Assembly: GCA_031549905.1 (NCBI GenBank)
Contig: JAVBPC010000012.1
Span: 62,001 to 126,000 of the forward strand
DNA length: 64,000 bases
Reading direction: 5' to 3'
DNA from: Avichristensenella sp031549905
GTDB lineage: Bacteria > Bacillota > Clostridia > Christensenellales > Aristaeellaceae
Below, in pieces: positions 1 through 9,409 of this stretch; within the stretch, counting starts at the first letter, position 1; each line of letters starts with the position of its first letter. The notes under the pieces were generated by a model. It was not told the origin of the DNA. It ran no database searches and saw only the letters and a list, made by a program, of their open reading frames with translations. The position numbers and the translations under genes are program-made.

Positions 1-164
1 ACCGCATTGGCTTCGCGCGCCTGGCCGATCGCATCTTTGTGCTTGACGGCGGACGCCTGGCTGAAATCGGTACGCATGACGAACTGCTTGCCAGGCAGGG
101 TGTCTACGCCAAACTGTTTGAGGAGCAGGCGCAATGGTACACGCAAAAGGAGGTGGTCGCATGA
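1..164 (+). CDS. ABC exporter half, C-terminal end only (partial)
   Basis: The reading frame enters from the left edge and ends at TGA 162-164. What is visible is the tail of an ABC ATPase domain: the D/H-loop-distal strand 'DRIFVLDGGRLAEIGTHDELL' type segment, ending in EEQAQWYTQKEVVA. Its last residues resemble the tail of the next gene (AQAQWYA), so the two genes are probably a tandem pair of related exporter halves. It overlaps the next start as ATGA. Substrate unknown; everything upstream lies outside the window. Confidence 0.85.
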   Translation, partial: RIGFARLADRIFVLDGGRLAEIGTHDELLARQGVYAKLFEEQAQWYTQKEVVA

Positions 165-1981
165 CCGGCGTGCAAACAGCCCCAAAGCGCACCTTGAAGC
201 GATCCCTCCATCTGGCCGCAAGTTCGCTTGCGATGAACCTGCGGTGTATGCGCGGCCTGTCTGTTTTTATTGGCATCGCCGGGTTTGGCATGGCACTGTG
301 GCCCAACCTGATTTCGAGGCTGTACGCGGCGCTGACAGATGATATTCAGGGTATTTTCGCGCAGGCGGAAACGGTTTCAAGTGCAAGCTGGCTGCTTTTG
401 CTGCTGGTTGGCGCATACTTGATCCAGGCCGCTTACGACTACGCCTATGAGGTGACAAGCGCCCGGGATACACAGGCGATCACCAAGCATATCAAGTCTT
501 CTATCATGACATGTGCGGGCAGCGTCGCATTCCGGTATATCAACAATGACGCGGATTTCCGCGATCGGATGTCGTTTACCGAAATGTTCGGCGCATCCGA
601 GGTCGCGACAAGCGTGCAGCAGGTGCTTGTCACCGCGCAGCATCTGGTGGCGGCCATCAGCATGGCGGTATTGCTGTGGACCGTCAGCCCGTGGATTGTC
701 TTTTCGCTGCTGCTGGCGACAATTCCGTCTCTGCTTATCTCCGCTTCCCAGCGGGAAGAAGACTACAAAAGCAAAACAAAACACATGAAAAACAGCGCAA
801 TGTCCGTGCACCTGTTCTACATGGCAGCCGGCGCAAACGAACGCTGCAAATCGCTGCTGGATCTGCGCTTCAACAATTTTTTCCCGTGGATTAAAGAACG
901 CTGGCGCAAAGTATCGGCGCTGTACCTGGATGAAAAGCGCGCCGTCACGAAAAAGTACGTTGCGCTCAACATGATTGCCGATGTGCTGCGCTATGGGGTC
1001 TTTATCGTCGTTCTGCTGATTGCGGCGGGGCGGGTATTTGAAAGCCCCGCGCTGGGCATCGGCACGTTTACGCTGGTGCTGACGCTGTCACAGCAGCTGC
1101 AAAGCCGGTTGAGCCGACTGCTCGCCAGCACGCTGACGTTCTATGCCAGCATCAACTACATTGAGGACTATCAAATCCTGCTGGCTACGCCGCAGGAGGC
1201 GCTGCATTCCGCCCAGATCGATCTTTCCGGCGGCGATATTGTATATGATAGGGTAACCTTTGCGTATCCGGGCGGGCAAAGGCCGGCGCTGTCCAATGTA
1301 TCCGTCCGCATCCGCAAGGGCGAAAAGATCGCCATCGTCGGCGAAAACGGCTCCGGTAAATCGACATTCGTCAACCTGCTCTGCGGCCTGTATGAACCCA
1401 CGGAGGGCGCGGTCACGCTCAGCGGCATACAAATCGGCAGCGCGCTTGCTTCCGTGCGTGACGCGCTGGCGTTTGTCCCGCAGAACTTTGGCCGCTATGA
1501 GGCCTCCATCCGCGACAACGTCACAATCGCGCAGCCCGAGCGCGCCGTCACCGACGGTGAACTGCGGGCGCTGGCGGAAGCTGTGGACGCCTGGCCGTTT
1601 ATTGAGGCGGAGCCGCGCGGGCTGGATGAAATGATTGGCACTTTCAGCGAGACGGGCAATAACCTTTCCGGCGGCCAGTGGCAAAAACTTGCGCTGATGC
1701 GCGCGCTGTACCGCAAGGATGCCGGCATCGTTATCCTGGATGAACCGACCGCCGCGCTTGACCCCGCCGCGGAAGCCACGCTATACCGGTCATTCCGCAA
1801 CCTGACCGGGGATCGCACCACGCTGCTCATCTCCCACAGGCTTGGTATCTGCACAACGGTGGACCGCATCCTGGTGTTCGAAGATGGGTGCTTGGTGGAA
1901 GACGGAAGCCATGAGGCACTGATGCGGCAAAACGGAGCCTACGCAAGGCTTTATCGGGCGCAGGCGCAATGGTATGCATGA
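161..1981 (+). CDS. ABC transporter, fused permease and ATPase (exporter half)
   Basis: A 606-residue exporter half: roughly six membrane segments in residues 30-330, then a nucleotide-binding domain. Walker A GENGSGKST lies near residue 392, the signature LSGGQ near 503 and Walker B VILDEPTAALD near 525, all intact, so this half should hydrolyse ATP. The start chosen is ATG 161, not an upstream in-frame codon, because AAAGGAGG lies 6-8 bases before it and it overlaps the preceding stop as ATGA. It probably acts as a heterodimer with the upstream half. The substrate cannot be read from the sequence; peptide or drug export are both possible. Confidence 0.9.
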   Translation: MTGVQTAPKRTLKRSLHLAASSLAMNLRCMRGLSVFIGIAGFGMALWPNLISRLYAALTDDIQGIFAQAETVSSASWLLLLLVGAYLIQAAYDYAYEVTSARDTQAITKHIKSSIMTCAGSVAFRYINNDADFRDRMSFTEMFGASEVATSVQQVLVTAQHLVAAISMAVLLWTVSPWIVFSLLLATIPSLLISASQREEDYKSKTKHMKNSAMSVHLFYMAAGANERCKSLLDLRFNNFFPWIKERWRKVSALYLDEKRAVTKKYVALNMIADVLRYGVFIVVLLIAAGRVFESPALGIGTFTLVLTLSQQLQSRLSRLLASTLTFYASINYIEDYQILLATPQEALHSAQIDLSGGDIVYDRVTFAYPGGQRPALSNVSVRIRKGEKIAIVGENGSGKSTFVNLLCGLYEPTEGAVTLSGIQIGSALASVRDALAFVPQNFGRYEASIRDNVTIAQPERAVTDGELRALAEAVDAWPFIEAEPRGLDEMIGTFSETGNNLSGGQWQKLALMRALYRKDAGIVILDEPTAALDPAAEATLYRSFRNLTGDRTTLLISHRLGICTTVDRILVFEDGCLVEDGSHEALMRQNGAYARLYRAQAQWYA

Positions 1982-1990
1982 ACAAAGATA

Positions 1991-1999
1991 TGATATAAT
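1991..1999 (+). promoter_or_regulatory. possible extended -10 promoter in the gap after the ABC gene
   Basis: TGATATAAT matches an extended -10 (TG-N-TATAAT). No convincing -35 is seen 17 bases upstream. Transcription from here would run only about 85 bases before meeting the hairpin at 2055-2090, so if real it would make a short RNA and not an mRNA. Confidence 0.3.
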
Positions 2000-2054
2000 A
2001 CCTTTGTAAAGGCGCTTATCTTGATTATTTTTATATCGGCAACCGTACTGCAAT

Positions 2055-2090
2055 CCGTCTGAAAGCATAAATTTTCAGGCGGTTTTCTTT
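2055..2090 (+). terminator. Rho-independent terminator after the ABC exporter
   Basis: Stem CCGTCTGAAA / TTTCAGGCGG (one G-T pair) around a short A/T loop, followed by TTTTCTTT. It closes the ABC transporter transcript and separates it from the MFS gene. Confidence 0.85.
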
Positions 2091-2107
2091 CTGTCCACGC
2101 AGGGATG

Positions 2108-2137
2108 CTGGACGAAACCATGCAATCAGTGTATAAT
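2108..2137 (+). promoter_or_regulatory. promoter for the MFS gene
   Basis: A perfect -10 TATAAT at 2132-2137 with a weak -35 (CTGGAC, 2108-2113) 18 bases upstream. It lies 34 bases before the chosen start codon of the MFS transporter. Confidence 0.5.
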
Positions 2138-2170
2138 CACATTTCCCCAAAAATCGAAGGAGAAGTCATC

Positions 2171-3400
2171 ATGCAAGCGAATACAATGGCAGGCAACTGG
2201 AAGCGAAATGCGGGCTTATTCATTGCAGGGCAGTTTGTATCCATGTTTGGCTCGATGCTGGTATCCCACGCAATCACCTGGCATATCACGCTCCAGGAGC
2301 AATCCGGTATTCTCATCGCGCTTTTCACTTGCGCCGCGATGCTGCCAATGGTGTTTATTTCTCCCTTTGCCGGGGTTTGGGCGGATCGGTACAACCGCAA
2401 ATTTCTGGTGAACATCGCGGATGGCGCAATCGCCCTGATTACGCTTGTTGTTGCCGTTTTCTACATGTCGGGCGTAAAGAGCATTTGGTTTCTGCTGGTG
2501 GCGGTGATGGCGCGCAGCGTCGGGCAGGGTATACAGCAGCCCGCCGTGAACGCGCTGATCCCGCAAATCGTGCCGGAGGAACACCTGACGCGCTTTAATG
2601 GGATTCAAAGCACTGCGCAATCCCTGACCATGTTTGCGGCCCCCATGGCGGCAGGTGCGCTGCTGACCTTTTTGCCGATTGAAACGATCTTCTTTATCGA
2701 TGTCGTCACCGCCGCAATCGGCATTGCCGTGGTGTTTTTCTGTGTAAAGGTCTCCGGCACGGCGAACGCGCAGCCGCACAGCCAGGGTGCGAAGGCGTAC
2801 TTCCATGAGATGGCGGAAGGCCTGCGGTTTATCGGCGGTGCTTCGTGGCTGAAAACGCTGTTCATCGCAACGGCGGTGTTCTGCGTGCTGGCGTCGCCCG
2901 CCGCGATGCTGACGCCGCTGCAAGTAACGCGCACGTTTGGCGAGGATGTTTGGCGGCTTACGGCAATTGAAATCGCGTTTTCCGTCGGCATGATGGCGGG
3001 CGGCGTGCTGATCTCCGTCTGGGGCGGATTCAAGAACAAGGTGCACACGATGGTGCTTGCCTGGCTGCTATTTGGCGTGGCAACAGTAATGTTCGGCGTT
3101 ATCCCGAATTTCTGGGTGTACCTGGGCGTGATGGTCTTTTGCGGGTGCACGATGCCCCTGTACAACACCCCTAGCATGACGCTGATGCAGACAAATGTTC
3201 CTCCCCACATCATGGGGCGGGTGTTCAGCGCGGTTGCCATGATCAACGGGCTGGCCATGCCGCTTGGCATGGCGCTGTTCGGCCCGCTTGGGGATGCCGT
3301 GAGAATCGAATGGCTGCTGATCGTGACGGGCGTATTGCTCATCGTCGGGGGTTTGCTGCTGTACGGGCGCAAGGAACTGGTGAAAGCGGGCGATGCGTAG
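2171..3400 (+). CDS. MFS exporter (DHA3/EntS-like)
   Basis: A 409-residue protein with about 12 hydrophobic segments and the N-terminal motif NAGLFIAGQFVSMFGSML, followed by the loop-2/3 motif GVWADRYNRK typical of major facilitator proteins of the macrolide/enterobactin exporter type. It likely exports a small hydrophobic compound using the proton gradient. The start at ATG 2171 is preceded by AAGGAGAAG and lies downstream of the TATAAT box, so the longer in-frame start at 2105 would precede the transcript start. The convergent AraC gene begins its stop only 17 bases downstream. Substrate unknown. Confidence 0.88.
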   Translation: MQANTMAGNWKRNAGLFIAGQFVSMFGSMLVSHAITWHITLQEQSGILIALFTCAAMLPMVFISPFAGVWADRYNRKFLVNIADGAIALITLVVAVFYMSGVKSIWFLLVAVMARSVGQGIQQPAVNALIPQIVPEEHLTRFNGIQSTAQSLTMFAAPMAAGALLTFLPIETIFFIDVVTAAIGIAVVFFCVKVSGTANAQPHSQGAKAYFHEMAEGLRFIGGASWLKTLFIATAVFCVLASPAAMLTPLQVTRTFGEDVWRLTAIEIAFSVGMMAGGVLISVWGGFKNKVHTMVLAWLLFGVATVMFGVIPNFWVYLGVMVFCGCTMPLYNTPSMTLMQTNVPPHIMGRVFSAVAMINGLAMPLGMALFGPLGDAVRIEWLLIVTGVLLIVGGLLLYGRKELVKAGDA

Positions 3401-3417
3401 GCAAACCTGCTTTTCCG

Positions 3418-5670
3418 CTACTCTTCTCCGCCTTCACCGCCCAGCATGCGGCGGTACTCCCCAGGGGTAACGCCCTCCACCTTGCGGAACATCCGCACGA
3501 ATGTGGTGCGGTTGTTCACGCCGACGGCCTCGGCGATGGCTGTGAGGGGAAGTTCCCCCTTGAGCATTTCCTTCGCCTGATGCGTTCTGACCTGCGCGAT
3601 ATAATCCGAAACGTTGACGCCCAGCTCTTCCTTAAACACCCTGGAAACGTACTTGGCCGACACGCCAAACGCATCGGCAATGATATCCAGGCTCAGGTCC
3701 TTCGCGTACTGGGCGTCGATATAGCGCTTTACTTTCAGGGCTGTTGTTTCCGCGCGCCTCTCCTCGCCCAGGGCAAAACCGCCCAGTGCCCTGACAAACA
3801 GGTCTGTCAGCGGCGATGTGTTTACCTCCGGGGAAAGCAGCAGGACAGGCAGCGCATCCAGCGCCACGCGCTTTGCCGGTGTGTGCGCCTGATCGGCCAG
3901 GTTCTCCAGCCGGTAGGCCGCCGCAACGATCTCCCGAACGATATCGGCCGCCTCGGCATAGCGAATGCGCGCCGCCTTCGCGCCCTCCAGCGCCGCGGCA
4001 ATTGCTTCTTCGATCTGCTCCAGGTCCCGCGCGCTCACCGCATCGAACAAAGCCCGCCCGTCATACGCATACACGCCCGGGCATGCTTCATGGTATACGG
4101 CCACCGCGCCGCTTTCGCCCGGCGCAAGCGCCCAGACCGCCGTGTTCGCCTGCTCAAAGGAAGCGGCGATATCCGAGACCTTCGATACCTGCCCGCCCAC
4201 GCCGATGCGCGCGGTGCAGACCGCGCCATCCACCAGCGTCCCCGCCAGAATCTCCCCGCACAGCGCGCGGATCTTTTCTTCGCCGCCTGCGCTCAGGTTC
4301 AGCACGATCACCAGCATGTTTTCCCGGTAGCGGACGGACAGCGCGTTTCCCGCGCGGGAAAATGCCTGCACCGCGTACGATGAAACCGCGCCCACCAGCT
4401 CATCCCGAATGGAAAAGCTTGCCTCGTTTGTGAAATCCAGCAGAATATCCACGCACTGGAAGCACGGCGCTTCAAAGCCAACCTCCCGGGCAAGGGTTTG
4501 GATCAGCCCCTGCTCGTTGACGACACGGCGGCCTTCCATCAGCCCGGCCAGCCCCTGCGTTACATATTGCGTGGCAAACTGTCGGTTTTTCAGGCGGTAG
4601 TTTTCCCGGTCATCCGCCATGGCGCGAATGCTGCCGCGCAAAAATGACAGTTCGTCTCTTTGCCAGGCTGCGTTGTCCGCCGGAGCATACAGCGCGATAT
4701 CATGCCGCATCGTGCGGATCGGCTCATAAATCCGCCGGGATGATATCCACGCCAGCGCGATGCCAAGCACCAGAAACATGCACACCAGCCATACGGTGGT
4801 AAAGCGGAAATACGCGTTTACGTTGGAAAAAGCGGTTGTCGGCGTCAGGCACAGCGCACGCCAGCCGAACGCCGATACCGGCGCGGTGTTGACCGTGTAG
4901 GCCGTTCCGTCAAGCCGCGTCCTTGTTCCGTTTTCAAGCGCCGCCAACTCGGCTGTAAAGCCGCCCGGCACCCCGCCGTCATGCACGGGCACACCTTCAG
5001 CCTGGCTGTATAGAACATAGATTGAATCGGAAAACACCGCGCTTTCCTCGTACATTTTCCATATGCTTTTGACGGCTATGTTGGATACGATCACAAAAGG
5101 GCTTCCCATCAGCACATTGCGGAACACCATCGGCACCACCAGCCGCCGATCATCCACGCGGTCGTTTTCATACCAATCCGCGGCAAGGATCAGCACATCT
5201 TTTTTGTGCGCGGTCAGCGTCGACATCCAGAAATCGTATCCGTAGGATTCATACTGTATGATTTTGTCATAGAATGTGCGGCTTTCGCTTGTACCGCTCT
5301 GGTACAGCACGCGCACGCCATCCGCATACATGAACATGCTGTCCACAAAATCATTGAGCTGAAACCGGCTTTGCATCAGCAGCGAACAGATCGCGGCGTA
5401 CTGATACCGGTTTTGCACCGTCAGCACATCGTAAGGGCGCAAGTTTTCCTGCACGATCTTGTTGCCCATAATTGCCGCGCAGGCGTTGTTGATGGCCGCG
5501 CACTGCTCCGAGATTCTTTGGTCTACCTGGCGCATGTTATCCTGAATGCGCTCGCTAAAATCCCTTTCGTTCCTGGCGGAAAACCAAAAAAGCGAAAACA
5601 CCAGCACGCCCACGGCGAATACAACCATCGCCAGGAAGCCGCTGATGATTCGAAGATACAGCTTGCTCAC
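3418..5670 (-). CDS. membrane-bound AraC-family sensor-regulator
   Basis: A 750-residue one-piece sensor and transcription factor. Transmembrane segment 1 is at residues 5-30, a large extracellular region follows, segment 2 is near 288-310 (VWLVCMFLVLGIALAW), then a cytoplasmic linker and two AraC helix-turn-helix units at about 645-745 (LSLDIIADAFGVSAKYVSRVFKEE; LTAIAEAVGVNNRTTFVRMF). The start is GTG 5670, supported by GAAGGGGGT seven bases upstream. As the last gene of the sugar-uptake operon it probably senses the transported sugar outside the cell and controls the operon; this is inference from position and architecture. Confidence 0.88.
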   Translation of the reverse strand: MSKLYLRIISGFLAMVVFAVGVLVFSLFWFSARNERDFSERIQDNMRQVDQRISEQCAAINNACAAIMGNKIVQENLRPYDVLTVQNRYQYAAICSLLMQSRFQLNDFVDSMFMYADGVRVLYQSGTSESRTFYDKIIQYESYGYDFWMSTLTAHKKDVLILAADWYENDRVDDRRLVVPMVFRNVLMGSPFVIVSNIAVKSIWKMYEESAVFSDSIYVLYSQAEGVPVHDGGVPGGFTAELAALENGTRTRLDGTAYTVNTAPVSAFGWRALCLTPTTAFSNVNAYFRFTTVWLVCMFLVLGIALAWISSRRIYEPIRTMRHDIALYAPADNAAWQRDELSFLRGSIRAMADDRENYRLKNRQFATQYVTQGLAGLMEGRRVVNEQGLIQTLAREVGFEAPCFQCVDILLDFTNEASFSIRDELVGAVSSYAVQAFSRAGNALSVRYRENMLVIVLNLSAGGEEKIRALCGEILAGTLVDGAVCTARIGVGGQVSKVSDIAASFEQANTAVWALAPGESGAVAVYHEACPGVYAYDGRALFDAVSARDLEQIEEAIAAALEGAKAARIRYAEAADIVREIVAAAYRLENLADQAHTPAKRVALDALPVLLLSPEVNTSPLTDLFVRALGGFALGEERRAETTALKVKRYIDAQYAKDLSLDIIADAFGVSAKYVSRVFKEELGVNVSDYIAQVRTHQAKEMLKGELPLTAIAEAVGVNNRTTFVRMFRKVEGVTPGEYRRMLGGEGGEE

Positions 5671-5721
5671 ACTGCACCCCCTTCAAAGTGTATACCGCCA
5701 AAGACGCGGAATCCCCGGGCC

Positions 5722-5747
5722 CCGCCAAAGGGTTTCCCCTTTGACGG
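5722..5747 (-). repeat. intercistronic hairpin between solute-binding protein and regulator genes
   Basis: CCGCCAAAGGG and CCCTTTGACGG form a near-perfect stem with a short loop and no U-run on either strand. Its place between the solute-binding protein and the regulator fits an mRNA-processing or stability hairpin that lets the binding protein be made in excess over the regulator. That role is inferred. Confidence 0.4.
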
Positions 5748-5771
5748 AACCCAGGGCACAGAGGTCCGGCG

Positions 5772-7310
5772 TTACTCAAGCGATCTGAGGTACGCGTTGG
5801 TGTACACCTCTTCGATTTCCTTTGCGCCCAGCCCGATCAGGTCCTTCACGAACGCCTCGTACTCTTCGAAGGGGCGGATACCCATGATGAACTTGTTGGA
5901 TTCGGTGGTGACAAGGGTATCGCACGCGGTTTTGATGTCCGTGATTTTCTCCAACTCGGCCGCGTTCAGCGTCAGCATGTAGGAGTACGGACCGATGTTG
6001 GTGTCGTCAAGCCAGAACGCGTACATTGCCCGCGTGTTTTCATCCATGAACTCATACCACGCGGTGTCATAGAACCTGCCCGAGAACGCAAGGCAGCCCA
6101 CGCCGATGGCGTTGGAATACTCGCGGTAGGGGTCGTTGGCGTTCTTGCGGTAGTAGTCAATCAGGTCCATATCGAAGGTGATGGTCCCGTCCTCAGCCTG
6201 GTAGTACTGGTCGCCTTCGATGCCGAAGGAGCACAGCAGCGTGCCTTCCTCGCTGTAGAGGTAATCCATCAGCATCAGCGCACCTTCCAGGTTTTCGCTC
6301 TGGTTGTTCACAACCCACACATCGTTGCGGAAGGGGCTGATGACACCGCTGCCCTCAAAGAACTGCGCGCGGCGCTCGCCGTAGGGGTTGACCAGAGTGG
6401 TCATCGGGGATAGCTTCTGCGCCTCGTCCACCGCCTGCAGCACGATATTAAAGTCGGACGCGAAGGAGCCGTTGTCAAAGAAGAAATACGACTTGCCGGA
6501 GGTCAGGTATTCCTGCCAAACGGTTTTGTTGGATGTCACATAGTCCGGGTCCAGCAGCCCTTCGGCGTACAGGCGGCCAAGGTACTGAAGGAAATCCTTG
6601 TAGTTGTCGTACAGCGGGCCGTACAGATACTCATTGGCGTTCTTTTCATAGTAGATGCCGTTGTATGTGCCGAAGGAATACCCCATCCGCCACAGCACAT
6701 CCGTGCCGCGCGTGGTCATGGGCACGCTCGCGGGATCATATTCCTTGATGGCTTTCAGGACCTCATACAGCTCCTCATAGTTGTCCGGCATCCGGTCCCA
6801 GCCGATCTTGGGCAGGATATCCTCCCGGATGATCGGAAAGTTGCCGTACGCAGGCGCGTCTTCCGCCATCATGATGAACCAATAAAAGTCGCCATCCACC
6901 TTGAACGCGTTGGCCAGATCGCTGTAGCGTTCAATGGTGGCGGCATAGTTGGGCAGCAAATCCCAGTAGTCCGAGAGGTTGACGAACAAATCCTCCGGCA
7001 CATAGGGGGCAAGCACATTGTACGTCGAGCACAGCAGATCCGGCAGGTCTCCCGTGGCCAGAAGCAGGTTGCGCTTGGTGGGATAGTCCGACTGGGGGAA
7101 GATCATCAGCTCGATGTCGATCCCCAGACGCTTTTCAAGCTCAGCGATGACGGGCTGATCCATATTGTAAGTAAACGACGGGTGTTCGCCGCGCATCACG
7201 GTGATCGGCTTTCCGGTGCTCTTAAGCGTCTCAGCCATCGAGGTGGCAAACGGGGTCAGGCAGGTAACGAGCAACAGGGCTACCAGCAGCAGGGCGTACC
7301 TTTTCTTCAT
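5772..7310 (-). CDS. extracellular sugar-binding protein of an ABC importer (family 1, LipO/YtcQ type)
   Basis: A 512-residue secreted protein. The N-terminus MKKRYALLLVALLLVTC is a signal sequence with a likely signal-peptidase I site near TSMA-E; there is no clear lipobox. The mature part begins with the family-typical KPITVMRGEHPSF and contains the large-hinge segments seen in clostridial oligosaccharide/monosaccharide binding proteins. ATG 7310 is preceded by AAGGAGGAGACC, so the 19-residue upstream extension is rejected. It works with the two permeases at 8503 and 9410; no ATPase gene is present, as is usual when a shared MsmK-like ATPase serves such systems. Confidence 0.9.
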   Translation of the reverse strand: MKKRYALLLVALLLVTCLTPFATSMAETLKSTGKPITVMRGEHPSFTYNMDQPVIAELEKRLGIDIELMIFPQSDYPTKRNLLLATGDLPDLLCSTYNVLAPYVPEDLFVNLSDYWDLLPNYAATIERYSDLANAFKVDGDFYWFIMMAEDAPAYGNFPIIREDILPKIGWDRMPDNYEELYEVLKAIKEYDPASVPMTTRGTDVLWRMGYSFGTYNGIYYEKNANEYLYGPLYDNYKDFLQYLGRLYAEGLLDPDYVTSNKTVWQEYLTSGKSYFFFDNGSFASDFNIVLQAVDEAQKLSPMTTLVNPYGERRAQFFEGSGVISPFRNDVWVVNNQSENLEGALMLMDYLYSEEGTLLCSFGIEGDQYYQAEDGTITFDMDLIDYYRKNANDPYREYSNAIGVGCLAFSGRFYDTAWYEFMDENTRAMYAFWLDDTNIGPYSYMLTLNAAELEKITDIKTACDTLVTTESNKFIMGIRPFEEYEAFVKDLIGLGAKEIEEVYTNAYLRSLE

Positions 7311-7332
7311 GCTAGGTCTCCTCCTTGTGTGA

Positions 7333-8472
7333 TTATAAGGCATCCAGGTCGATTTTGAAAACGGCAATATCTTCTTTGTACACCGAGCAGATCACAAAGA
7401 GATGGCCGTTTTGAACAACGCTGTGCGGGTAGCCGTATACCCCGCCCTTCGCAAAGCCGGGATACTTCCGCTCCACAGGATCGCCCGCCACGATGTAATG
7501 GTCATCAAAGGCAACCCCATCCAGGGAGAGCGAGAGCACCAGGGGATTTCGCTTGGAGCCCGGAATCGGGCTGCCCAGGTAGTAAAAGCGCCCATCCGGC
7601 AGGCGGCCGAAATGAAACTTGGTGTGGCAATCGGAAAAACCGGTCTTCACAGGCGCAGACCAGGTCGCCCCGTCATCCAGGCTTTGGGATTCGTAAAGCC
7701 AGTCGGTGTGGCTGCGGTGCAGCATGTGCAGCGCGCCGTCATCCGTCTGGTAAAACGCACCCTCACACAGGCCGCCCGGATAGCCCATCGCCTTCGATAC
7801 CCGCCAGAAATAATCCGGATCATCCCGAACCGGTTCAGGCAGCAGGGCCTTGTCTTGGCAGAACCCCGTAAATGCCCAGGGGCCGATGCCGGCAGGGTCA
7901 TCCGCCCAGGCGTGCGCCCAGTTGCCGGTGATGATCAGCCGCCCGGAGCGGGTTTTCGTGGGGCCGATGTTCGGGCACAGCGGCACGCCAAGGTTCACCG
8001 GGGCCGAGAATGTGACCCCATCCCCCGTCTCCCGGCAGTACAGCCGTGTTCTGACGATGTCGGTGCCAAACCGCGGCACGCCCCGCCCATCCAGGCGCGG
8101 GCCTTCGCTGTCGTATTCGTACGCGGCATAGTACGCCAGCAGGCTGTCTCCCCGGTCCAGCCATCCGGCGGCGGTCAGCGCGGCCGGGAATTTTTCGCCT
8201 GGCTCGCCGTCCGCCAGCACCCTGGGGGCAGACCAATGCACGCCGTCTTCGCTGTCCGCGCAAAGAATCCTTTGGCCGCACTCATCTTCCCCTTCCGGGC
8301 TGTTGGACCACATCGCATACAGCCGCCCCTGAAAGGTCCCGATCTCCGGGTGATGGCAGAAATGCCAGTTGCCCGGGCCTGCCGCATAGGGAGTGGAACG
8401 CACGGGGTTCAGCTGCTTTGCCTTGGACGGATCGCGCCACAGGGTGCTGTGAATCGGGGACTGGGTCAACAA
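7333..8472 (-). CDS. sialidase-like Asp-box (BNR) enzyme, cytoplasmic
   Basis: A 379-residue protein without a signal peptide. Two Asp-box motifs (SEDGVHWSAP near residue 75 and SLDDGATWSAP near residue 265) place it in the six-bladed sialidase/BNR superfamily. The chosen start is TTG 8472: an in-frame TGA lies immediately upstream and AAAGGAGGTG is correctly spaced, so no ATG start is possible. It sits between a permease and the solute-binding protein gene, so it probably acts on the imported sugar inside the cell. Whether the substrate is sialic acid or another glycoside cannot be decided; there are no Nan catabolic genes nearby. Confidence 0.75.
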   Translation of the reverse strand: MLTQSPIHSTLWRDPSKAKQLNPVRSTPYAAGPGNWHFCHHPEIGTFQGRLYAMWSNSPEGEDECGQRILCADSEDGVHWSAPRVLADGEPGEKFPAALTAAGWLDRGDSLLAYYAAYEYDSEGPRLDGRGVPRFGTDIVRTRLYCRETGDGVTFSAPVNLGVPLCPNIGPTKTRSGRLIITGNWAHAWADDPAGIGPWAFTGFCQDKALLPEPVRDDPDYFWRVSKAMGYPGGLCEGAFYQTDDGALHMLHRSHTDWLYESQSLDDGATWSAPVKTGFSDCHTKFHFGRLPDGRFYYLGSPIPGSKRNPLVLSLSLDGVAFDDHYIVAGDPVERKYPGFAKGGVYGYPHSVVQNGHLFVICSVYKEDIAVFKIDLDAL

Positions 8473-8502
8473 TCACACCTCCTTTGTACCTGTCTGATAC
8501 GC

Positions 8503-9396
8503 TTATCCCTTGATCGCCCCGATCATCACGCCCTTCGCGAAATACCTTTGCAGGATTGGGTAGACGCAAACGATGGGGAGAATGGAAACGATGACGGCGG
8601 CGTACTTGAGTTTGCTCTCCGTTACAAGCGATTCCGCCGAGTTGGATGCGTTGGAAGAGGTAAAGTTGGCCAGGTTGCTGTCGATGATCATGTTGCGAAG
8701 GATCACCTGCAGCGGAAACTTTTTTGCCGTGTTCAGGTACAGCAGCGCCGAAAGATAGCTGTTCCAATGCGCGACGGCGTAGAATAGCACCATCGTCGCC
8801 AGGATCGATTTGGACAGCGGCAGCACGATGCGCAACAGCACCTGGTATGTGTTCGCGCCGTCGATCTCAGCCGATTCGTGCAGCTCTTCGGGCAGCTGCA
8901 TGAAAAATGTGCGGATGATGATCATGTTGTATGTGCTGATCGCCCCCGGCAGGATCACCGACCACATTGTGTCATCCAGGTGCAGCCGCTTGACCTGCAG
9001 GTACAGCGGAATCATTCCGCCGGAAAAGAACATGGTCAGCATCACCAGCGTGTTGATCAGCCTGCGCCCTTTCAGCCCCGGCCTGGACAGGGGGTATGCG
9101 CACAGCACGCTCATCAGCACATTCAACGCCGTGCCAACGGAAGTGTACAGCAGCGTATTGCCGTAGGAGCGGATCACCTGTTCATTTTGCAGCACGGTTT
9201 TGTACGCCACCGTGGAAAAGCCGATGGGGTAAAATATAACCCGGCCCTGCACCACGGCTTTGCCATCCGAGATGGAAACGATGATGCAATAGTAAATGGG
9301 GTACAGCATGATCAGGACCAGCACTGCCATCAGGGCATAGTTGAAATAGTCAAAGCCGTTCATCCGGCTTCGCCGCCGGGGCAGGGATTTCACCAC
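8503..9396 (-). CDS. carbohydrate ABC permease (LplC/MalG type)
   Basis: A 297-residue inner permease subunit with six membrane spans and the EAA-loop for docking the ATPase (EIDGANTYQVLLRIVLPLSKS, near residue 195). The start is taken as GTG 9396 with AAGGGGGCG eight bases upstream, 13 bases after the stop of the first permease; the track's longer form would overlap it. It pairs with the LplB-like permease at 9410 to form the channel for the sugar bound by the protein at 5772. Confidence 0.9.
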   Translation of the reverse strand: MVKSLPRRRSRMNGFDYFNYALMAVLVLIMLYPIYYCIIVSISDGKAVVQGRVIFYPIGFSTVAYKTVLQNEQVIRSYGNTLLYTSVGTALNVLMSVLCAYPLSRPGLKGRRLINTLVMLTMFFSGGMIPLYLQVKRLHLDDTMWSVILPGAISTYNMIIIRTFFMQLPEELHESAEIDGANTYQVLLRIVLPLSKSILATMVLFYAVAHWNSYLSALLYLNTAKKFPLQVILRNMIIDSNLANFTSSNASNSAESLVTESKLKYAAVIVSILPIVCVYPILQRYFAKGVMIGAIKG

Positions 9397-9409
9397 CGCA
9401 AACGCCCCC

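Noticed and set aside
7333..8472. Calling the Asp-box enzyme a true sialidase (nanH)
   Set aside because: Only Asp-boxes are evident; there is no signal peptide, no clear FRIP motif at the expected place and no sialic-acid genes nearby.
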